64,000 nucleotides of DNA. It comes from Liolophura sinensis (Eukaryota > Mollusca > Polyplacophora > Chitonida > Chitonidae). Below are positions 1-12,200 of the stretch, piece by piece. The stretch spans positions 25,382,628 through 25,446,627 of the forward strand of contig NC_088305.1 in NCBI RefSeq assembly GCF_032854445.1, given 5' to 3'. The notes under the pieces are model-generated. The model did not search any database. It worked only from the letters and a program-made list of their open reading frames with translations, and was not told the DNA's origin. Each line of letters begins with the position of its first letter. Position 1 is the stretch's first letter. Made by a program: the position numbers and the translations under genes.

Positions 1-1132
1 ATAGTGGTACATTTATACCTGCAGTGATGGCTGCTGTGCATGATAATGTTACTTTGGTGATATCAGATATTACAGCTGTTCTGATAACAGTGGTGCATTT
101 ATACCTGCAATGATGGGTGCTGTGCATGATAATGTTAGTATGGTAATATCAGATATTACAGCTGTTCTGATAATAGTGGTACATTTATACCTGCAATGAT
201 GGCTGCTGTGCATGATAATGTTAGTATGGTAATATCAGATATTACAGCAGTTCTGATAATAGTGGTACATTTATACCTGCAATGATGGCTGCTGTGCATG
301 ATAGTGTTACTTTGGTAATATCAGATATTACAGCTGTTCTGATAATAGTGGTACATTTATACCTGCAATGATGGCTGCTGTGCATGATAATGTTAGTATG
401 GTAATATCAGATATTACAGCTGTTCTGGTAATAGTGGTACATTTATACCTGCAATGATGGCTGCTGTGCATGATAATGTTAGTATGGTAATATCAGATAT
501 TACAGCTGTTCTGATAATAGTGGTACATTTATACCTGCAATGATGGCTGCTGTGTATGATAATGTTAGTATGGTAATATCAGATATTACAGCTGTTCTGA
601 TAATAGTGGTACATTTATACCTGCAATGATGGCTGCTGTGCATGATAATGTTACTATGGTAATATCAGATATTACAGCAGTTCTGATAATAGTGGTACAT
701 TTATACCTGCAATGATGGCTGCTGTGCATGATAATGTTACTTTGGTAATATCAGATATTACAGCTGTTCTGATAATAGTGGTACATTTATACCTGCAATG
801 ATGGCTGCTGTGCATGATAATGTTAGTATGGTAATATCAGATATTACAGCTGTTCTGATAATAGTGGTACATTTATACCTGCAATGATGGCTGCTGTGCA
901 TGATAATGTTACTTTGGTAATATCAGATATTACAGCTGTTCTGATAATAGTGGTACATTTATACCTGCAATGATGGCTGCTGTGCATGATAATGTTACTA
1001 TGGTAATATCAGATATTACAGCTGTTCTGATAATAGTGGTACATTTATACCTGCAATGATGGCTGTTGTACATAGATATGGTAATGTTACTATGGTGATA
1101 ACAGATATTACAGCTGAACTGATAATAATGTT
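1..1132. repeat. 86-bp tandem satellite, about 13 copies, cut by window edge
   Basis: Units start at 1, 87, 173 and so on to 1033, a fixed 86-bp period with few substitutions; the last copy (from 1033) decays by about 1132. Each unit contains a near-perfect inverted repeat GTAATATC-A-GATATTAC. The period is not a multiple of three, so it is not coding. The left boundary lies outside the window. Confidence 0.97.
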
Positions 1133-2465
1133 GTCAAGATAATACCCATTACGTGCGATGTAATAATAATATGGCTTTGCTATTGATAATCATTGCAATT
1201 GTGTTATCAGGAATAATGTGACAAGAAGAAGTTCTATATATGAATATGCTAATAACAATATTTTTCATTTATAACGGTTATAAAGAAGCTGAAAATTTCA
1301 AGGTTTGTTATTTTAAGTCACTTTTATATACACATGTAAGATGCGAGTTATAATAACAGTTATAATAGGCACTAACTTAAAGCAAACACATTGTAGATTT
1401 GTTTCCCAAAGCAACATTTATGTGAAGATTTTCATCTCTACTCCAACAGCAATGTTGAATAATTGTGAAGTGTGTATATTCTGTGGGCTGTAGAGTCTAT
1501 TAATGACACCGTTAATTACCTTGTGTGTTGCTGAGACTACCCTATTGATTGTACCCCGGGGGCCATTGGGATATTGATTAGGGTTAAATATGCATGGGCA
1601 CTGCAGTGAGCAGCAATGCTGGAAATATGCTAATAATTTGTAAGATTTGTCAGATTGTAAAACTGTTGTATGCAAATTAAGGTTTGCAAATTAGCAGTTT
1701 GGCCTTAATCAGTGGCCAAACAGACCAGAATGTATTACAGGATTATTATTAGATATGATAACAAGCTGTGACACCACAGCTTTGTCTGCTCAGAAAACAC
1801 AATGACTGTATATGTCATAAAAAGTCGTTTGAAAAAGTGCTGTTTTAGAGGCAAATAAAAATCACAAAATATGCAGGGTTCATTCTGGGCCTTGAAAAGC
1901 CTGGAATTAGAAAATCTTCTTTTCTGCCCTTAGCGTGGAAAATCAGGTTCAAAAGTCCTAAAATGATACTTTTCATGCCAACTCTTTCTGATAAGAATTT
2001 TAATAACTTCAAGAAATATATACATATTGAGTGACCCTATAAGGTTGGATGAATCCAACTTAATCAAGAAAAAATGTCACTTGAAAAGGGTCAAATATTA
2101 GGTGAATTACAGTTATCAGGGTCATTCTCATTGCACTACTCTTGTAAAAGCATAGAATATTTATTCCAAGTAGCCTGGAAAAAGCCTTAAAAATCCAAAA
2201 AATTTGAAATCTTTAAAGTTTAGGAACCCTGATTATTTACTTTCGGTGCGGATATCGCCATAGATGTACCTGCCTTAAACAAACCTCAAAACACTTTTTT
2301 CAAAATCAATAAAACTCTCACACTTAAGCCCAGTGTCTTTGGCATGGCGTTTCATTGAGGCAGCGCTATAATGTCAGATGCATGTAAATATAGGACTAGT
2401 GTAATGAAGATATTTATCTGTGAATATAACTGACCTAAAACAGACCATGCTCCTACATCCAAAGC
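1133..2465. other. AT-rich spacer with repeat fragments, no gene seen
   Basis: No open frame with coding character or paired splice sites. Around 1830-1870 and 2235-2330 there is similarity to a dispersed repeat also present near 21000, 25600-25745 and 51735-51830 (shared wording of the type AAACCTCAA). At 2330-2385 there is a short fragment resembling the 3' part of the second SINE family (compare 63890-63930). Confidence 0.6.
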
Positions 2466-2735
2466 TGGGGCACCCGTAGCTCAGATGGTTAGAGTGCTAG
2501 CGCATCGTAATGACCCAGGAGCCTCTCACCAATGCAGTCGCGGTGAGTTCAAGTCCAGCTCGTGCTGGCTTCCTCTCCGGCAGTACGTGGGAAGGTCTTA
2601 CAGCATTCTTCTGATGGTCAGGGGTTTCCCTCGGGCTCTGCCCAGTTTCCTCCCGCCATAATGCTGGCCTCCGTCATATAAGTGAAATATTCTGAGTACG
2701 GCATAAAACACCAATCAAATAAATAAATAAATAAA
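2466..2735 (+). mobile_element. tRNA-derived SINE, family 1, full length
   Basis: The tRNA-like head has an A-box-like GTAGCTCAGATGG and a B-box-like GAGTTCAAGTCC. The body ends in a constant segment with GAAATATTCTGAGTACGGC, then an (AAAT)n tail. A 12-bp target-site duplication TACATCCAAAGC flanks it (2454-2465 and 2736-2747), which shows retroposition. Confidence 0.95.
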
Positions 2736-3006
2736 TACATCCAAAGCAAACAACTCAGAATGCATATCCATGTCTCCCATTACAGATTAAGAAATCTGAA
2801 ATGTGGTCTGAAGACAAAATGAGAAATGATATTGACATGCCTCACAGCGTTAATAATTTATGAACTACAGGGTGCTCTTTCTCAAAGCCTTTGTATAACA
2901 TTACTTCAGTGATTAGACTGAGGCAGCACGTTATGACCTCTGTGAGAAACAGCACTACCGAAGTAGTAAATGAAGTGTATATCTTTAACTGTGCATTATT
3001 TAGAAA

Positions 3007-3254
3007 GCCTCCGTGGACAAGGTGGTTAGCGTGCCAGCATGGCACAATAACCCAGCCATCTCTGACCAATGCAGTTCCTCAAGCTGGCTTCCTCTGCGGT
3101 TGTACCTGCATGGAAAGGTCTGTCAGCACCATGTGAACGGTCATGGGTTCCCTGGGCTCTTGGCCGATTTCCTCTCACCATAATGCTGGCCCCTGACGTA
3201 GAACTGAATACCCTTGAGTAGGGTGCAAAACACCAGTTAAATAAATAAATATAT
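3007..3254 (+). mobile_element. SINE family 1, diverged near-full-length copy
   Basis: Same order as the copy at 2466: a tRNA-like head starting CCTCCGTGG, a CATAATGCTGGC block, and a tail of AAAT repeats. The head has point changes and small deletions, so this copy is older. Confidence 0.88.
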
Positions 3255-3999
3255 TTAGCTGGCATTTACATAAAAAGAATTTATGTTGGCCAACATTTAC
3301 ATCTGGATCAGCAGTCTAACATTGTTTATTTAGTGTCTTTAGGATATTTCTGCTGTTTTTAAAAAAAAACTCAGGATGGCTTTGTATAGTGCCTTGTTTT
3401 TAAGCATACATTATAACTGGTGTGAATGTCATGTAAGGTGAAATCTGGTTCAGAATGAGATTTGCAGGTTATCAAATTTAAACCTGTATTCATGAATCAG
3501 TTTTATCAGTTCAAAGGAAAGTCGCATTGAGAAGCTAGGTTTCCCATAACCTGAAATGTATCCGTTACAAAGCCTGCACTGTGTGTTGCTTGGTTATGTG
3601 TACTGGTTAGGGTAGTAACAGACCCCCACCCCTCCAACCTCCCCTTCAGAAGAGAGAGCATCAGGATCATGTCAGGTCACCCTCAGGAATACTACTGCTA
3701 TTGTTTTGACTGTGAGACAGGAACACAGGTGCCTTGGCACTGTGATTAGTTGGAAAGCTGTGGTGACTGTGCTATCTGGCATGTCTGGGGTTTCTGGGTG
3801 GCTGGGAAAATAAGCGCTTGTTTCCACCACCCAACAGGACACTTCTTGACTTCTACTGGTGTGCAATTGATGAGGGTGATGAATCATGTGTTATGTGCCA
3901 TTCATCCACCCATGTATGAGTCTGCTGTTGAGATACCCACAACTTAAAACAATTTTATCCGTTAGCAATATGACACCCCCCCCCCACCCCCGCCCACCA

Positions 4000-4072
4000 C
4001 CACCACCATAATGCTGGCTACCATCGTAGAAGTAAGAAGTAGGGTGTTCAGCAATCAAATAAATGAATAAAT
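4000..4072 (+). mobile_element. SINE family 1, 3' tail fragment
   Basis: Only the CATAATGCTGGC block and the AAATAAAT tail remain, preceded by a C-rich and CAC-repeat tract. Confidence 0.7.
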
Positions 4073-6700
4073 CCTTGATCTAATTTAGCACTGTGTTTAA
4101 CATGCATGTTTATGGCTAGATTTTCCTTAATAATTGCTGATTCAGCCCAATATTAGGTCGCCATGCTGTCTGTCCGTCTGTCTGTCTGTCCGAAGATGGT
4201 CACAGTATGCATGTAAGTCCAACTGCTTTTAAGGATACATGAAACACTTTGGTTTTATTTCTTAATGCGCACATTATCATGTGTAATAACATATAACAGT
4301 GAAAACCAATTTTTCAGCTTTCACACTGGGGGGTAGAAATGGCTTCAAAGTACAATTTTCTTGAGGTTCCAGCAGTCAGTCCAGAAATTAAGTAGCTTAC
4401 AGCGATGATGTCAATGATGAGCCCTGTTTAAAAAGAACTCTGTGGGGGACAGACCATGCAGGTCAGTTGTAGGAGTGGGCGCTACACTTGCACAAGGAAG
4501 CCATGCAGTATCTGTGAACATACTGTAGCAACATTGTTCACTGGGCTCAGTTCACTTCGAGGGTGTTCACACAGAGTTTTTGAACAAGATCAACGATGAG
4601 GTAATTTCTGAAAAAATCTCACCATTGACAGAAAATATGCATAATGTAGAGGGGTAGTTAACAGGTATAAAAATACCCCTAAAATGAAATTTTTTTTTTA
4701 GCAAAACTTCCGAGGCATAATTTTCTACACTTAGCATAGAAACATAATCTTTGTTTCATACAGTACGGCTCAGGCTGAAAGTCAGTTGCTTATCGCTCAT
4801 ATCGTGCTCCGAGATACTGAATATTGCTTTACTGGCGCGTGACAAAACAACTTAAGTAATTTAATTAGGGAATAAATATGCAATCAAATTCATCGATTGG
4901 TATTGACTGTGAGCGTACTAATTTTGATATACATTTATGTTATGCCATATGTAACCTTAGAGCAGATATTTTATACCAAACGCGACTTTCTTGCGAATGA
5001 AGCACGTGCAATACCACACACCTCCCGCCTAGGACATCGCCCCAACACAGGCAGACAGCAGTTTCATATGGCCATGCTTTCGCGTGATCCTTCACTCCTA
5101 TCATATCATTAGTCGCGTTTGTATAAAAAAATGCATCTAATTAACATATATTTATATTACTGTAAGGATCGTGTAAGCCTCAGATTAAAAGACCTAAAAA
5201 AAAAAAAAAAAAAAAAAAGCCTAAAACATGTATCTTCAGGACAGAATCGGACTGCAGACTTTTTACTGTAAGCTTCTTCCAGGTGACAGACATGTATAGG
5301 CCTGACTGCAGCTATGGGTGTTTTTAACTAGAAACCCGAAATGGCTGGTGTATTTTTTTTATTTTACTGGCTTTCAAGATTAGCCTACATTATTGATTGT
5401 CTACAGACCTAATTGCTGACCTAAATGCCACCAGGGAAGATACACAGAAGGGGGATTTACACAGAAACAGTGAATCCAGCCCCAGCAGTTTTGAGAGATC
5501 AATTCACTTCTATTGTTTAAGAATTTCAAAACCATACAGTGTGTGTCATTTAATAAAGTTTTACTCTTATGAGTATTATATTCTTACTCCAATACAACAT
5601 GCCTATTGTTCTTCAATCCTGGCAAAGTAGTTGTCACAGCTGGATACTAGGACTGCACGAGTTCTTCTCAAAAATCTGTGTTAAATTTCTGAGTATTTAA
5701 ATTAAGCCTACAGTAATCTGCTAAGAAGTACCCATGATGTTCATTACACAAACATAGTATACATCAAAAACATTACTGTCCATATGGGAAAAAACAACAG
5801 CTTGTAAACATATGTTATTGATACATGTATAAGATAGTCCCATTCATTTTGCTTCAACTTTTATTGAAGTTCTCAAATGAAATTTGATATCAGATTTCAT
5901 CTGGGTGTAAGTAATATTTTGTTGAGCATTAATTAACACAATGGAATTATTTCCATAAAAGTATTTTGTAGTCAAAGAGAGTCAGTAATGAAAATATTTA
6001 AGGTAGACTACACAGTGTCAAAAATTCAAATAAAGTGTATTATTGCACATGGCAAATTATTTCTTTTTCTGTAAAAAAAAAATTTCCTTCATGCATTTGC
6101 TCTGTGGGTGCTTTTCCAATATGGTTTGGTACAAACTACAAATTCTCTGCAAAGTTGTATTATAGAAACAAAATTTAACTCGTCCTGTATCATGTTTTTC
6201 ATTTTTTTTTTCCATGTTTGTACGTAAAATTGGTATTGAAATACCGCGTTGTTGTTGTTGCACGCCATGTCCACGTCAAAGTGTCAATTTTTGTGTGCTA
6301 AATTACTGAGTGGCAGCTGGCAGAAGAAATATAAGCAGGTTTTGAATGCCAGAATGGTGACACAAAATGCACAGTTGAAATTCTTTGATACAGCTTCATG
6401 AGAAGAAAATTTTCAGCTGATTTTGATGGAAAAGATTCTCTCCCTTGAATAAATTAATTTAATTCCTGATGTCAATGACTGAATATAGCCAGTGGAAACT
6501 GAGCACAGTGGAAATCATGATTCCATACTTGATGAAAAGGTCCAGTTTAAACTGCACCTGATCAAGCTCATCAGATTCTGGAGCTTTGTACATACAGTTA
6601 TATTTGTTATTAGATCCACTGATGGGCCGTGTACCACACTCGCATGTTGCCACTATTTTCTGACTGTAAGGAATGGACCTGGTGTGTGGTGTCTTCAGCA
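4073..6700. other. Spacer with a possible unclassified inverted-repeat element
   Basis: No gene recognised. An inverted repeat pairs ATACCAAACGCGAC (4973-4986) with GTCGCGTTTGTAT (5112-5124), which may mark a small DNA element. A poly-A tract lies at about 5197-5218. The short open frames here lack coding character. A SINE family 2 fragment starts near 6675. Confidence 0.4.
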
Positions 6701-6724
6701 TTGTGCTTCAGTGATTCAGCACTA

Positions 6725-6915
6725 CTGTATTTCTTCAAGCGCCTTTCCAGGTGTTTTATTCAAGCATATTCTGAAGGCATATTATTCTGTACAAACTGAT
6801 AAAGTTGGAGTTTTTGTGAAGCCCGGGACTTGGCCAACCTTACCAATGTAGTTTTGTCACCAAAATTAAATTAAAAAACTACATAAATCACACTGAAAGT
6901 TGCTCTTTCTTGTGC
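6725..6915 (+). mobile_element. MITE-like element A, copy 1
   Basis: A roughly 200-bp element shared with 17415-17650, 24188-24385, 27490-27705 and 39745-39950. Shared landmarks are AAGCATATTCTGAAGGC, TTTTGTGAAGCCC, a central GTAGTTTTGTC and an end with GAAAGTTGCTCTTTC. In better copies the two ends are inverted versions of AATTCTTCAACCTTTTC, which suggests a non-autonomous terminal-inverted-repeat element. Confidence 0.75.
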
Positions 6916-7164
6916 AAAAGGCTGTTATATTAGGATATATACATAGAAATGTCAAATTCTCAAGTAAGTCGGCAAACAGCCATGTGTAGATGACAAGCAG
7001 TTTACATGGGTCATTTGCGGCTGCAAGTGTGCGTGACGCTATAATTGTAAAAATCAATATCTATTACTGAACAGTTGATACAGGTATACATTTATGAATG
7101 CACCAAGAATGTTACATTAGGGGGGAAAACAGTAATAAGTGGGATATGTGTAGGCTGTGAGTTT

Positions 7165-7338
7165 TTATGTACCCTATTTCTTCTCAAATTTGGGACACTT
7201 AGTCTGCTCATTTTAGCCAATATATATGTAATTCTAGCAGGAATATTAAGTTTCTTTTTTCTCACATGATTAGACGATCTAATGAAGAACACACTCATAG
7301 CATTATTTTTCCAAGAGGCTAGTAAAGAAATATAGTAT
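7165..7338 (+). mobile_element. Dispersed repeat C, copy 1
   Basis: Similar to 16600-16810 over its length, including the shared block GTCTGCTCATTTTAGCCA and the ending AAAGAAAT. Its right part continues directly into the 72-bp tandem array. The class of element is unknown. Confidence 0.75.
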
Positions 7339-7626
7339 TCTACTTTCAACACTAGTAATATCTGTCCAAATTTTACAAGTACGTGTGCGGAACTACCAGT
7401 ATCGCACAATTCTACTTTCAACACTATTAATATGTTTCCAAATTTTACAAGTACATGTGTGGAACTACCAGTATCGCACAATTCTACTTTCAACACTAGT
7501 AATATCTGTCTAAATTTTACAAGTACATGTGCGGAACTACCAGTATCGCACAATTCTACTTTCAACACTAGTAATATCTGTCCAAATTTTACAAGTACAT
7601 ATGCAGAACTACCAGTATCGCACACA
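7339..7626. repeat. 72-bp minisatellite, 4 copies, open on both strands
   Basis: Units begin at 7339, 7411, 7483 and 7555 (exact 72-bp period). The unit length is a multiple of three and one frame on each strand has no stop, giving 24-residue repeats. The unit resembles the right part of dispersed repeat C (compare 16775-16815), so the array probably grew from that element. I do not call it a gene. Confidence 0.93.
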
Positions 7627-9291
7627 AGGATGTGGATTTGTAAGTGTGAGCACTAGCTACTTGATTACTTAAATCGAATATTGGGTTTTCTTCCTCATTC
7701 ATTATATATAACGATGCCTACATGTGCATTGGACAGAAATTAATCAGTAGTTAAGCTTCCTGTAATGTGTACCAGTACTTTATCTAATTGCTAATTACAG
7801 GTGCATTTGAATTGAACTTTCACAATGGCATATACATTTATTGGTCTAATGTTTTCTTTATTTGTAATTAATTTCAGTATATTTATACAACATTATACTG
7901 TTATGTTTTCAACAACTTTGGCCATGACATGTAGCTACATAGTATACCAGTTAAAGGTATTGGAATTGCATGGCAGTCTTCAATTTTCTTTTTGATATTT
8001 TAGAAATACAGGCCAAAGTGTTATGTGTCAATGTATGAAGAAAAAAATAACAAATAAAATCAAATATTGCATCTGGTTGCAGTTGATTGCAACTTTTTTC
8101 TTCGTGCCATTGACTCACAGTTTTGTTTTGTTTCTTTTCTTTGAATATCAGAAATTAAGACATGAAATCACTAGCCATCGGAAAAAAATCACACCACCTT
8201 TTTCTGTATCTGTATTACTGTTTTTTTTATGGACTTAAATCTTTCCCATTGCTGATACCCCTGACTGGTACATTTCTCAGTCATGCAGTCACTGTGGCCT
8301 AACTTCTCTCACTTTTTTAGTAAACAAGGCCTGGATGTTTATCTTATCTGGTCCTGCTTTCTCTGTCTCTCTGGAATTCTCTGTTGGGGAAACAGACCCT
8401 CTGCTGACAACAATCACCTCACAAAATTTCACATTTTTTTTTTTTCACCCTTAGCTGGCCTAGACCTACATGTTGCCCTTATCTATCACTTGCTATGACT
8501 CCTAGCTGGCTTCTGTTTCCCTATGTGCCGTGTTACAGCCATACAACTACAACAGGAGCCCTAGGTCCTGGTGAAATTTTGGTAACCATGGAAACTGAGT
8601 GAATATTTCAGAAAAGCAAGTTTGAGGTCATCGTGGCATTTAAGATACCTGCAGCCAGTACTTAACATTACCAAAAAAATGAAAGGAACACGTCTGAGGA
8701 TTACTGAGTTGTCCATGTGTCCAAAATGGAAATAATTGTGTTTTTGTGCCGAATTTTTACACAAATCAAGTTTATGTGTATGTATGCAGTATTCATATAG
8801 GTTTATATAGACCACAAATATCTTATTCCTCATCACTGGCAGAATTCAAGGCAAAATCCATGTATTTGCTTGACTACAGATAAACCTGAATTATTCATAT
8901 TTATTTTTTTTTGGACCAAAAATTGACCTTTATGAAAATAAACAATATTGCAAATACACTAAGGAGCAGGACACCCGGGGAATGTAAACCTTTATTAGTG
9001 CCATACAGATTTGACAGGCATAACTATTGGAATATTTCTGTTTAGCTAGCCCATGCCTACAGTTCTACATTCTACAGTTTCAGGGAATGATAAATAATTT
9101 TGAACTGTTGTGGTTATATGTATAGACTGACAAACAGGACAGAAATTATAGGTCACTGATGAGTGTACGCTAAGCTTGTGAATGAAATAACAAAATAAGG
9201 GTTTTAGAAATAAAATTAAAAAAACAATAAATAAATTCCAAAGAATAAAGACCTAAATAAGTATAAGGTGGATTTTTTGTTGTTGTTGCAG
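7627..9291. other. AT-rich non-coding stretch upstream of the first visible SRCIN1-like exon
   Basis: No further exon of the SRCIN1-like gene was found. Several short open frames are AT-rich without domain-like features. The sequence just before 9292 is a normal intron end, with a T-rich tract and GTTGTTGCAG. Confidence 0.5.
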
Positions 9292-12200
9292 CCTGGACCT
9301 GGGAAGCGCCATGCTGCTAGAAGAAGAACAACAGTTGTAAACTACAATCCTGACTCGAGCCGATCGACAGATCAGGACGAGCGGAACACATCCATGTCTG
9401 AAATCGACACAGAGTCGTTGTCAAGCCAACCATTACAGCGGGGCGGCTCATTGAGGTCTAGTCTTCCAATCGTCCGAAGCCCCAACCACAGCTTTGATCG
9501 CCCCATTGGTAGGTGCATGTCATCCTTTTGGTGGTGAATTAAGAATTCATTTACAGGAAAGCTGCTTGTTTCTAATAATGGTGAGTTTTATGACAAAAGA
9601 TTGGAAAGTTGTGGAGGGAACATCTTATTTCCTCTAGCCCTCTCCGGCCATACGTGGGAAGGTCTGCCAGCAAACTGCAGATGGTCGTGGGTTTCCCCAA
9701 GGTTCTGACCATTTTCCTCCCACCGTAATGCTGGCCGCTGTCGTTTAAGTGAAATATTCTTAAGTAAGGCGTAAAACACCAATCAAATAAATAAATAAAT
9801 ATTTCGTCCAGCCATAAATTATTTTATTTTTCGGCTATTTTCGGCTAAAAGAGAAACCAAAATGATTATAATTTATTGATTATCCAGATTATCTTGAGCA
9901 TTTAAATCAAGGATTTGAAAATGAAGTAAAAATTTTAGTTCATATAGGGTTGCCGAGGTCGTTAGCACACCAGTGCGGCGCAATGATCCATGGGCCTCTC
10001 ACCAATGCAGCCACAGTGAGTTCAAGTCCAGCTGATGCTGGCTTCCTCTCCGGCTGTACGTGGGAAAGTACATATGTAAGTGGATTCAAGGCCAGACATG
10101 CCTGGTTTCCTCGCACCATGATGCTGGCCGCCAGCATCTTAGTGAAATATTCTTGAGTACGGCATAGAGCACCGATCAAACACATGTAAATGTGAAAGGC
10201 TAGATACTCTTTACTCCTTTACCAATCAACCAAAAAAAACTATATAATTGTTTAAGTGAAGCTGGATTTTTCACATTTATATATTTTTTTTTCTATGCTT
10301 TTTGGATCATGACGTCCAAGTTTTTCCATGACCTCTGGTGACATGTAAAGAGAAGGCCAGACCTGTGTGCCATCTGTGACAGTTTAATGATTGTTACTGT
10401 AAACAAATTTCCACAAGATTTAATAACATTATAGATGGCTTATATTTATATGTCTTTGTTTGTTAAATGAGTAATCATGCTGTTTTTTGTAAGTTTTAAG
10501 GAATTGATGTGTTTTATGGAAGTTTGTACATGTAGTGAGAAAAAAAGGATACATATCCTTTACTGAATTTTAGGGGCAAGATTTTTGAACGTTTTTTTTT
10601 ATATATGCAGTGATATATGTGTGTGTGTGTGTGTGTATTTATTTATGTATATATATATAGGCATAAAAGTAAGATTTTTCTGATGTGGAGAAATGATAGA
10701 ATAAAAAAACAAATAGGCTTTCTCAACTTTTTACATCTTTGTATTCCGACTGCAGTTTCGAATGTGTTGTTCTTATCAAGGAATGTTATATATATATTTT
10801 GATATTTCCATGCCCGTAAATAAATAATTAAATCAGGAGGTAGGCTGGTTATTGGTATATTTGCATGTTTTCTCGGTGATTACCATGTAAAAAATGTAAT
10901 TAAATTCCCGTGGTATGAATGATATCAACAGTGTATTTGAATATCAACACAACTGTAAGTTTCATGGCTGGAATCGAATCAAGTTTCAAAATTCTGCCTC
11001 CTGTAAAGACATGCCTTTGTGAAAATTCAGTTGATTATAAAGCCAAATTTAGACATATCACATTCTGATATTTTGACATCTGTTCACATTTTTATCACGC
11101 AAAAGCTGCCTCATACCTCAGCTGACAAAAACAGATTCCCCGGTTATCAGTAACTGCAATTTATATGTGTGTCATTGCCCAGTGTCAAACAAATCAGAGT
11201 ATTTTGAATATTTTCCAGGACTTGTGTTTTTGATATTCGGTGACGAGACTAAGCGTGGGTTATTACCCAATGAGGTGACCCAGCTGGACACAGTACGAGC
11301 GTTATTCGTTCGATCGTTCCCAGACAAATTAAGCATGCAGCTTTTTGAATCTCGACCACAACTAAAGATTTACATCCAGGATCAGAAGTCTGGGGTATTT
11401 TATCAGCTGGAAGATCTCAGGTAGGCTTTTAATTTGAAATATTTATGCTGAAAATGTCAGAAATCTAGAGAGTTGAAATTAACTGTGATAGAATAAAGCT
11501 TTCTTTTTACTGTTTTAACCTACATGTATTATGGTGATAATCTACTGACAGCTTTTTTTTTTTAGTTATTTGATTGGTGTTTTACACCGTACTCAGGAAT
11601 ATTTCACTTACACAAAGGCAACCAGCATTATGGTGGAAGAAAATCAGGCAGAGCCTACAATCATCCACAGGCTGCTAGTAGACCTTCCCACGTGCAGCCA
11701 GAGACTGATTTCAAGAAGAAATATGGATTTAAATTGTATTAAAAATGACCTGATATTTTAATCCATCTTTCCTGGTTCTAGGAGTTATTTGGATTTTAGA
11801 AAAGTGTTTAGAAAGGCCTGTTAATCATTTTGCATGACAGTGCAAACAAAAACATAGTTCATTTGTCTATAATTTAATCTTTCAAATGGTTGTAGGCTTT
11901 GAACAAAATTATATACAGAACTTGAAACCTTGTAGATATTAAAAGATTAACAAATTTTGGGAATACAGGAGACGGGTTAAGCGGGAAATATCTTAACATC
12001 TGTCAGTTAGAGTGATGTATAAATTTTATACGTACGTTCAAAACTGCAGCCAAACCATAATCTGGTTTAGATCAAATACGACGAAAACAAATGTGCAAAA
12101 TTGTGCCGTGGAATCCTGCTGAAAAATGGAGGACATATTCTATCTTGTTCCTGGGCTTGTGTCTCTTGTTTCTGTTGGAAAAGTTTTATTGTGGGTGAAG

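Noticed and set aside
2466..2600. A functional tRNA gene at the SINE head
   Set aside because: A- and B-box-like words are present, but the sequence continues into a SINE body and tail, occurs in many diverged copies and does not close a clean acceptor stem.
6492..6851. 119-aa plus-strand frame
   Set aside because: It crosses a SINE family 2 fragment and MITE element A and shows no domain or coding bias.
7092..7625. 177-aa minus-strand frame with CDTGSSAHVLVKF repeats
   Set aside because: Covers the 72-bp array and dispersed repeat C; both strands are open and no initiation or splice context is visible.
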